From Prevotella sp. CAG:1092 (GTDB taxonomy: Bacteria > Bacteroidota > Bacteroidia > Bacteroidales > Bacteroidaceae), in contig HF994140.1 of assembly GCA_000436915.1 (NCBI GenBank), forward strand, positions 1 through 12,975: DNA of 12,975 bases, read 5' to 3'. The notes below the pieces were generated by a model. That model saw only the letters and a list, made by a program, of their open reading frames with translations. It was not told the DNA's origin and searched no databases. Positions 7,852-12,975 of the stretch are shown here, in pieces. Position 1 is the stretch's first letter; every line of letters starts with the position of its first letter. A program made the translations under genes and the position numbers.

Positions 7852-8046
7852 ATGAATGAAATCATATTAGAATATAATGAATGGTTAGTGAAACAAAATA
7901 TATATAGCATGTCAAATCGGTTATTAAATGGACGAATGGGGCTATGTTTATATTGGTATCAACAGAGTAGGGAATTCTCAAATGCATTATATGAGAAAAT
8001 GGCAAGTCATATATTAGATAAAGTGATAAGAAAGAATATGATGTAG
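7852..8046 (+). pseudogene. N-terminal stub of a LanC-like (lanthionine synthetase C) protein
   Basis: ATG at 7852, preceded by an A-rich stretch with AAGGGA, encodes 64 residues ending at TAG 8044-8046. An earlier in-frame ATG at 7813 overlaps the hydrolase gene and is less likely. The segment NRLLNGRMGLCLYWYQQSRE (20-39), then NALYEKMASHILDKVI, fits the first helical repeat of Bacteroidota LanC-like proteins, whose typical form is L-x-x-G-K-x-G-I-A-L-x-x-x-x-x-x-R, then Y-x-x-x-A-x-x-L-L-D-x-I. A full protein is roughly 350-400 residues, and its zinc-binding Cys/His residues lie in the missing C-terminal part, so this piece cannot be an active cyclase. The homology ends where a glycosyltransferase-like frame begins at about 8022-8031. 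The call rests on pattern recognition by eye. Confidence 0.6.
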
Positions 8047-8714
8047 TTTGGATTATTACTTTAGGCGACAAAGTTGACTTAAATTTACCAAGCGATATTG
8101 TAAGTATACATTATCACACTTCAGATTTATATTTATTAAATTATGAGCCAATAACCTCGTATCTTGTTCCTAGCAGTTGTCATTTTCTTCCTTTGCGTTT
8201 CTTTCTTGACAATCCTGAGTACCATCATTATTGGTTTATAGAATATGATGTAGAGTTTACAGGTAAGTGGGATGTTTTGATGAACGATTGCGATACAAAT
8301 CTTGATGGGTATGATTTCTTAAGTTGCCATATAGAGCGTTTTGATGAAACAAATAAAGATTGGGGGTGGTGGCATCACTGCAATGACAGTGGTTATCCAT
8401 TAACAGAATGTATAAAGGGCTTTAATCCTATATGTAGATATTCTAATAAAGCTTTGGATTGCTTAAATAAATATCTAAAACAAGGATATTCTGCACATTC
8501 CGAGGTGATGTTGACAACTTGCTTGTATCATCATGTTTTTAAGATCGGCGACATAGGAGGTACAGGTGAGTTTACTCCGCATGGATATAGGAACAAATAT
8601 TACGTACAAGGCAGAGGAGTCAACAATGGCACCATGCGTTGGCGCCCACTTTATACTATGGAGGAGATAGAAGCATTAGGTACGAATAACAAATTGTTTC
8701 ACCCGATAAAGTAA
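8022..8714 (+). pseudogene. N-terminally truncated glycosyltransferase-like protein (EYDV motif)
   Basis: The frame is open from 8022, just after an in-frame TAA at 8019-8021, to TAA at 8712-8714, giving 230 residues. Homology-like sequence starts at KKEYDVVWI with no plausible start codon before it. The first alternative start is TTG at 8193 and the first ATG is about 8280, both inside the fold. The conserved-looking core is SCHFLPL, then YHHYWFIEYDVEFTGKW, then YDFLSCHIERF and WGWWHH. EYDV resembles the DxD-like sugar-nucleotide site of DUF3405-type proteins (FWxxEMDVRYTGH). A few tens of N-terminal residues appear to be missing and are replaced by the LanC stub in another frame. Weak expression by reinitiation after the LanC stop is possible but not obvious. 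The strong terminator at 8740 follows. Confidence 0.62.
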
Positions 8715-8739
8715 CTACTCAGATTTATTTTATACTCTT

Positions 8740-8793
8740 GATGATGCAGCAAAGCAATAGTGCTTTGCTGCATCATCTTTTTCTTTTCTTTTT
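8740..8793 (+). terminator. Strong Rho-independent terminator ending the accessory block
   Basis: GATGATGCAGCAAAGCA (8740-8756) pairs perfectly with TGCTTTGCTGCATCATC (8761-8777): a 17-bp stem with a 4-nt loop, ATAG. A long T/C tract (8778-8793) follows. It lies 25 nt after the glycosyltransferase stop codon and separates the AT-rich block from the arabinanase gene. Confidence 0.93.
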
Positions 8794-8818
8794 ATATCAT
8801 TATTCAGTTATTTTTTCG

Positions 8819-8826
8819 TATTTTTG
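8819..8826 (+). promoter_or_regulatory. -7 box (TATTTTTG) of the arabinanase gene
   Basis: TATTTTTG fits the Bacteroidota TAnnTTTG -7 consensus, 56 nt before the ATG at 8882. That gives a leader of about 50 nt. A clear -33 TTTG is not seen; the upstream DNA is the T-rich tail of the preceding terminator. Confidence 0.5.
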
Positions 8827-8881
8827 TACCCAACAAATCAAGCCTAATTTTTTATATGCAAATCAAACTGACATAAAAATA

Positions 8882-11710
8882 ATGAAAAAACTAATTTGTA
8901 CATTGATGTCAATGCTGACATTGACAACTGTTACGGCACAAACGGAACTTACTTATACAGAGGCAAAGAACTTGTATAAGGACAAGGCAAAAACATCGGT
9001 TAGCGTTCACGACCCATCGGTGGTTTACGACAGCAACAGCAAGAGATACTACATCTTTGGCTCGCATCGTGGTTGCGCTTATTCTACCAACATGCAGGAT
9101 TGGACTCCGGCAACCTTCACTTGGCAGAATGGCACTAACACCAACGTCACCAATGCCGAGGCTTTCACCACACAGAGGGTGAAGACCATAAAGAAAGGCG
9201 GAGTGGAGGTTGCGCTGCCACAGTTTAACGCGATGGAATGGTCGGCACGCACCGACGAGAAATACGACATCAATGGCAACATGTGGGCACCCGACGTGGT
9301 GTGGAATCCGGTGATGAAGAAATGGTGCTACTATCTTAGCATCAATGGCGACGCATGGCATTCAAGTATCATATTGCTCACTTCCGACAATATCACGGGT
9401 CCTTATCAATACCAGGGTCCGGTAGTGGTCTGCGGTTTCGACGCTTCGGAGCATTCATACAAGGACACCGACCTGGAGTTGGTGCTCGGTGCTCAGGCTT
9501 CGTTGCCAGCAAGATACAACGTGGGCAAAAAGTGGGGCGAAAGATGGCCACACACCATAGACCCTTGCGTGTTCTACGACGAAGAGGGCAAACTATGGAT
9601 GGCTTACGGCTCATGGTCGGGAGGTATCTGGATGTTGCAGCTCGATACAGAAACAGGTTTGCGCAACTATGATGTTACCTATCCTTCCGTTGGTGGCTCT
9701 ACAAATGGTGTGACAAGCGATCCATATTTCGGCAAGAAGATTTCGGGCGGATATTATGTTTCGGGAGAAGGCTCATACATAGAGCACATAGGCAAATATT
9801 ATTATCTCTTTGTGAGCAATGGTTTCTATTCGCCTGATGGTGGATACGAGATGAGAGTGTTCCGCTCTGAAAAGCCTGACGGACCATATAAAGATACTAA
9901 GGGTAAGAGCGCAATATTTAATTCATACGTGATGAACTATGGCTACAATGGCGACACTCGTGGCGAAAAGCTGATGGGAGCTTACAACCATTGGGGATTC
10001 ATGGCTGTGGGCGAATGTGCGCAGGGACACAACAGCATCATAGCTGCCAACGATGGTCGAACTTACCTTATTTATCACACCAAGTTTAACAACAACACCA
10101 TTTGGCACAGCGTGCGCACCCACCAGGTGTTTGTGAATAGCGATGGATGGCTTGTGGTTGCACCTTTCGAATATAATGGTGAACAGATTACTGATGCTGA
10201 CATTGCAGCAAAGCAGCCTTTTACCATTGACGAGATTGTGGGTACTTATAAGTTGCTCGTACATAAATACGGCATGGACTATAAGAACTACGAAGAGGTT
10301 ACTCCTATCGACATTAAGCTCAATGCCGACGGCACCATCTCGGGCTCTAAGACTGGTAAATGGAACATCACAGAGGGTACTGGCTACATCTCGCTAACCA
10401 TAGCCGGAATTAAATATAATGGTGTGATATTCGAAGAGGTGATGGATGGCAAAACCATACATACTGTTTCTATCACAGCTTGCGCTCCTACTACTGGAGT
10501 AAACATCTGGGCATACAAGCGGACTCCTAAATACGACTTGGCGTGGCAACTCAACAATCAGAAAGAGCCTGTGATAGACAATCAGGATGTAATGGGCGAC
10601 CTCGACCTCGCGAGCTTCGACCTCAAGGCTGGCAACGTGAAGACTACATGGACAAGTAGTAATCCTGACGTAATATCTACAGTTGGTAAATATAATCCTA
10701 TAAACCTCGCAGAAGACACCAACGTAGACCTCTCGGTAAAATTAGAAACTCCAGGCTATTATTGGGCTAAAGATTATACCGTAAAGGCTTTCTCTTATCA
10801 GCATTCCACACCATCTGCCGACTGGCAATCAGGAATGATGGCTTACTATGGTTTCGACGACGATGCGCTCGCTAACGCCATGAACAACAGCCAGAAAGCA
10901 TCATTGGGCGCTAATGGCACAAACAAGAAACCATCGCTGCAGGAAAATGCTGCTCTGCGCAATGGCAAAGTAGTAAAGCTGGAGTTTGGTGCCAACGGCA
11001 ACGAGAGCTTTGTGGCAATGCCTAATCCTTTGTTGGGTCAAGAATTGAAAGATGGAGCCACAATCTCTTTTTGGATTAACCGCGCCACAGAGAATGATTG
11101 GGATGCATTGGTTGGCATTACTGACGGCACTGCCAGACTCTATATGACTGGTCGTACATACGTAGGCTACAACAATGGCAAAGCGGGCAACGAGAGTTGC
11201 TGGCTCGACATAAACCATCCTACGGCAGAAAATATTCCAAACAACATCACCGTGGGCAAATGGCACCTCGTGACGTTGGTTTTCAATCGCACAGCCGAAG
11301 TTGCACTCTATATTGATGGCAACAAGATGGACTTCACCAAGTGGAATGGCTCGCTCAATGGCAAGGCAATAAGCTCAGCCACAGGTTTTGACTATGGTCT
11401 CATGGTAGACCTTCTGTCTTCGGCATCAGAAATTTGTTTGGGTAAGGGTTCATTCTGGGGCTCAGCCGACGCTTCGTTTGACGATGTTATCATCTACAAT
11501 CGTCCACTCTCAGCCATCGAGGTTTTAGCCCTCAACAGAATGGAAAACCGTGTATTCGATTTCAATGCTTGGGCTACAGGAATCGAGGAAATTACTTCAG
11601 ACAATCATAACATCAATCATAATGCCATCTACGACCTACAGGGCCGTCGCATAAATGGCAAACCAACAAAGGGACTATATATAATAGGTGGAAAAAAGGT
11701 AGCTTTGTAG
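8882..11710 (+). CDS. Secreted endo-alpha-1,5-L-arabinanase (GH43, Abn2-like) with LamG and type IX sorting-like tail
   Basis: This 942-residue enzyme is predicted to cut the alpha-1,5-arabinan backbone of pectin outside the cell. Its signal peptide is about 1-20 (ending TAQ). The GH43 propeller covers about 30-430. Asp44 in VHDPSVV is the base, Asp227 in TIDPCVFYDEEGKLWMAYGS the pKa modulator and Glu296 in GEGSYIEH the acid. His383 in QGHNS matches the calcium ligand of Abn2-like arabinanases. A GH43_C-like beta domain follows (about 440-548), then a degenerate Ig-like domain (about 550-640), a LamG/concanavalin-like domain (about 650-895), and a tail at about 910-942 with IYDLQGRRINGKPTKGLYII, typical of Prevotella type IX cargo. 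The open frame extends upstream to 8738, but ATG 8882 is the start: it alone gives a signal peptide, and the extension runs through the terminator. GC is high (35/60 at 9241-9300). No SusC/D partner is adjacent. Confidence 0.92.
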   Translation: MKKLICTLMSMLTLTTVTAQTELTYTEAKNLYKDKAKTSVSVHDPSVVYDSNSKRYYIFGSHRGCAYSTNMQDWTPATFTWQNGTNTNVTNAEAFTTQRVKTIKKGGVEVALPQFNAMEWSARTDEKYDINGNMWAPDVVWNPVMKKWCYYLSINGDAWHSSIILLTSDNITGPYQYQGPVVVCGFDASEHSYKDTDLELVLGAQASLPARYNVGKKWGERWPHTIDPCVFYDEEGKLWMAYGSWSGGIWMLQLDTETGLRNYDVTYPSVGGSTNGVTSDPYFGKKISGGYYVSGEGSYIEHIGKYYYLFVSNGFYSPDGGYEMRVFRSEKPDGPYKDTKGKSAIFNSYVMNYGYNGDTRGEKLMGAYNHWGFMAVGECAQGHNSIIAANDGRTYLIYHTKFNNNTIWHSVRTHQVFVNSDGWLVVAPFEYNGEQITDADIAAKQPFTIDEIVGTYKLLVHKYGMDYKNYEEVTPIDIKLNADGTISGSKTGKWNITEGTGYISLTIAGIKYNGVIFEEVMDGKTIHTVSITACAPTTGVNIWAYKRTPKYDLAWQLNNQKEPVIDNQDVMGDLDLASFDLKAGNVKTTWTSSNPDVISTVGKYNPINLAEDTNVDLSVKLETPGYYWAKDYTVKAFSYQHSTPSADWQSGMMAYYGFDDDALANAMNNSQKASLGANGTNKKPSLQENAALRNGKVVKLEFGANGNESFVAMPNPLLGQELKDGATISFWINRATENDWDALVGITDGTARLYMTGRTYVGYNNGKAGNESCWLDINHPTAENIPNNITVGKWHLVTLVFNRTAEVALYIDGNKMDFTKWNGSLNGKAISSATGFDYGLMVDLLSSASEICLGKGSFWGSADASFDDVIIYNRPLSAIEVLALNRMENRVFDFNAWATGIEEITSDNHNINHNAIYDLQGRRINGKPTKGLYIIGGKKVAL

Positions 11711-11722
11711 CTACCTTTTTTT
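11692..11722. terminator. Bidirectional terminator overlapping the arabinanase stop codon
   Basis: AAAAAAGGTAGCT (11692-11704) pairs with AGCTACCTTTTTT (11709-11721) around a 4-nt loop, TTGT. The stop codon TAG (11708-11710) lies in the loop and right arm, so the hairpin encodes the enzyme's last residues (KKVAL). A-runs and T-runs flank the GC core, so it can act on either strand. That suits its place between convergent genes. Confidence 0.85.
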
Positions 11723-11728
11723 ATTTTT

Positions 11729-11756
11729 TATTGGTGTCCGCTAGCGGACACCAATA
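11729..11756. repeat. 28-bp perfect palindrome between convergent genes
   Basis: TATTGGTGTCCGCT (11729-11742) is followed directly by its exact reverse complement (11743-11756), with no spacer and CTAG at the centre. A T-rich run (TTTATTTTTCTG) follows on the plus strand, so it may be a second plus-strand terminator. The lack of a spacer is unusual for that role; an RNA would need to open the centre to form a loop. A protein-binding site or a dispersed intergenic repeat are alternatives. Confidence 0.7.
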
Positions 11757-11789
11757 TTTATTTTTCTGTCTTTTATTAAGTGCGACAAT

Positions 11790-12975
11790 TTAGCTCATAG
11801 CAAACATTATGAGTACTTGCGCTATGAGCACTCGGAGAAACATGCCTAACGGATAGACAGAAGCGTAGCTCACGCTGGCGCTGTCGCCATCCAAAGTGTC
11901 GTTAGCATAGCCAAGAGCCATTGGGTTTGCCATGGCTCCACACAGAATGCCGCAGATGGTGGCAAAATCAAACTTCTTTGTTTTCAAAGCTAACACACCT
12001 ATTATTATACATGGCAACATGGTGAGCAACAAACCAATGCCCAACCACAGCAAGCCCTCTGGACGAAATACGGTAGAGAAGAAGTCGCTACCTGCCACAA
12101 TGCCCAAACAAGCCAAATAGAGCGACAAGCCAAGTTTGCGAAGCATCAACGAGGCAGAACGCGTGGTGTAGGAAATCAATCGCAAACGTGGACCAAGGGC
12201 TCCAACCAATATTCCAATCAATATGGCTCCTCCTGCCACACCAAGATGTATTGGCATTTGCATGCCTGGAATGGAAATAGGAATAGTGCCTACTGCCAAA
12301 CCAAGGATGATGCCGAGGAATATGCTGCCGATGTTAGGTTCTTCGAGAGTTTTAACGGCATTGCCGAGGAAACGCTCCACATTGTCTACAGCCTCATGTT
12401 CGCCAACTACTGTTATGCGGTCGCCATATTGCAATCGCAAATCGTCGGTGGCAAGGAGCTTGATGTCGCCACGTAATATTCGGCTCACATTAACTCCATA
12501 TAACTTTCGCAACTGCAATCTGCCAAGCACCTTACCGTTCAAGGCTGTGCGCGAAAGCACTACTACCCTACTTTCAAGTTGCGAGTCGATGGCATTCCAG
12601 TCTATCTGCTCCTTGTTCCAGTCTTTCTGTTCTTCTTCGCCAAAGAGCAATTCCAAAGCTCGCTCGTCTTCGCCAATACCAAAGCTCGCTCGTCTTCGCG
12701 AGTGGTTACGACGAGCAATTTGTCGTTAGCATGCAATCGGGTTTGAGCCATAGGCACAATAACCTGTTTGCCACGCCAAATACGCGAGATGATGAAATGC
12801 AAATGGCTATTCTGCGAAATGTCGGCAATGGTTCTGCCCTCGATAGCTGGATTCACAACGTCGAACTCAGCAATATAAGTATGGTCGTCGTCAATCTGCG
12901 ACTTTGATTTCAGATCGTCGCTTTTAACGCAAAACTTGCGCAACAGCATCATCACAAAGATTACGCCCACCACAC
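11790..12975 (-). pseudogene. AspT/YidE-type transporter with two TrkA_C domains, frameshifted and cut by the window edge
   Basis: This is an inner-membrane antiporter-family protein (Asp-Al_Ex duplication type). The N-terminal membrane half lies outside the window. What remains begins at the end of a membrane segment (GVIFVMMLLRKF). TrkA_C domain 1 follows (HTYIAEFDVVNPAIEGRTI through KLLVVTTREDERA), then TrkA_C domain 2 (ESRVVVLSRTALNGKVLG through DRITVVGEHEAVDNVERF). About six membrane helices then carry the family-like motifs AGGAILIGILVGALG and GILCGAMANPMALGYAN. The protein lies in two frames: 12975-12602 and 12656-11790. A 26-bp tandem duplication at 12648-12699 causes the shift; removing one copy restores a continuous reading through the interdomain segment REDERALELLFGEEEQ. 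The second frame has only a TTG (12654-12656) as a possible start. Stop TAA is at 11790-11792. Substrate is unknown. Confidence 0.87.
12648..12699. repeat. 26-bp tandem duplication breaking the transporter frame
   Basis: Unit 1 is 12648-12673 and unit 2 is 12674-12699. They are identical at 25 of 26 positions, differing only at 12652 (T) and 12678 (A). Because 26 is not a multiple of three, the extra unit shifts the minus-strand gene by two bases. Removal of either unit rejoins the two halves with good sense. Slippage or short-repeat recombination could add or remove a unit. Confidence 0.95.

Noticed and set aside
8738..8881. Upstream extension of the arabinanase frame by 48 codons
   Set aside because: It runs through the 17-bp terminator stem and the promoter box, and it would bury the signal peptide that begins at the ATG at 8882.
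8909..9361. Minus-strand 150-codon open frame inside the arabinanase gene
   Set aside because: It overlaps catalytic-domain coding sequence and is explained by the GC-richer codon use of the true gene.
11793..11829. Inverted repeat GCTCATAGC / GCTATGAGC at the end of the transporter gene
   Set aside because: The 19-nt spacer and lack of a T-run on the minus strand make a terminator unlikely. It lies in coding sequence and is probably incidental.
11790..12656. Minus-strand frame as an independent complete membrane protein
   Set aside because: It starts at TTG in the duplicated repeat and lacks the first TrkA_C domain and first membrane half. It is the 3' part of the frameshifted transporter.
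12223..12729. Plus-strand 168-codon open frame opposite the transporter
   Set aside because: It is antisense to well-conserved transporter sequence, has no family-like pattern, and its composition is that of a shadow frame.
1..12975. CRISPR arrays, tRNA or rRNA genes, insertion sequences
   Set aside because: No regularly spaced repeats, cloverleaf, rRNA-like stretch or transposase-like frame was seen on either strand.

Overview
The window looks like chromosomal DNA of a Bacteroidota bacterium, most likely Prevotella/Segatella. Three things point there: promoter boxes of the TAnnTTTG type with A-rich leaders and no strong Shine-Dalgarno; a TonB-type barrel next to an MG2-domain protein; and an arabinanase ending in the YDLQGRR...KGLYIIGGKKV tail common in secreted Prevotella proteins.

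Layout. (1) 15-542: a small secreted protein of unknown function, closed by a strong terminator at 593-635. (2) 543-950: a gene-free stretch with a promoter, TTGCAA-type repeats and a 12-codon micro-ORF. (3) 951-8714: an AT-rich run of same-strand genes. In order these are a TonB-dependent outer-membrane barrel (951-3083), a 17-codon micro-ORF (3148-3201), an MG2-domain surface protein (3218-5908), a degenerate alpha/beta-hydrolase-like protein (5984-6778), an intact alpha/beta hydrolase (6782-7831), the N-terminal stub of a LanC-like protein (7852-8046) and a glycosyltransferase-like protein without its N-terminus (8022-8714). A perfect 17-bp-stem terminator at 8740-8793 ends the run. (4) 8882-11710: a separate, GC-richer, monocistronic secreted endo-arabinanase of family GH43. 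Its terminator overlaps its own stop codon, and a 28-bp perfect palindrome follows. (5) 11790-12975, minus strand and cut by the window edge: an AspT/YidE-type transporter with two TrkA_C domains, split by a 26-bp tandem duplication that shifts the frame.

How the genes fit together. I infer that block 3 is the remains of an envelope-linked peptide (RiPP-like) locus. The barrel and MG2 protein would handle a substrate at the outer membrane, the hydrolases would act in the periplasm, and the LanC-like enzyme and glycosyltransferase would modify a peptide in the cytoplasm. The LanC and glycosyltransferase pieces meet at about 8020-8046 in different frames, as expected if an internal deletion removed most of LanC, the glycosyltransferase start and anything between them. 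No complete precursor, dehydratase, radical-SAM enzyme or transporter is visible, so the class assignment is a hypothesis. The arabinanase and the transporter look unrelated to it.

I saw no tRNA, rRNA, CRISPR array, transposase or replication origin. Domain calls were made by eye without database searches.
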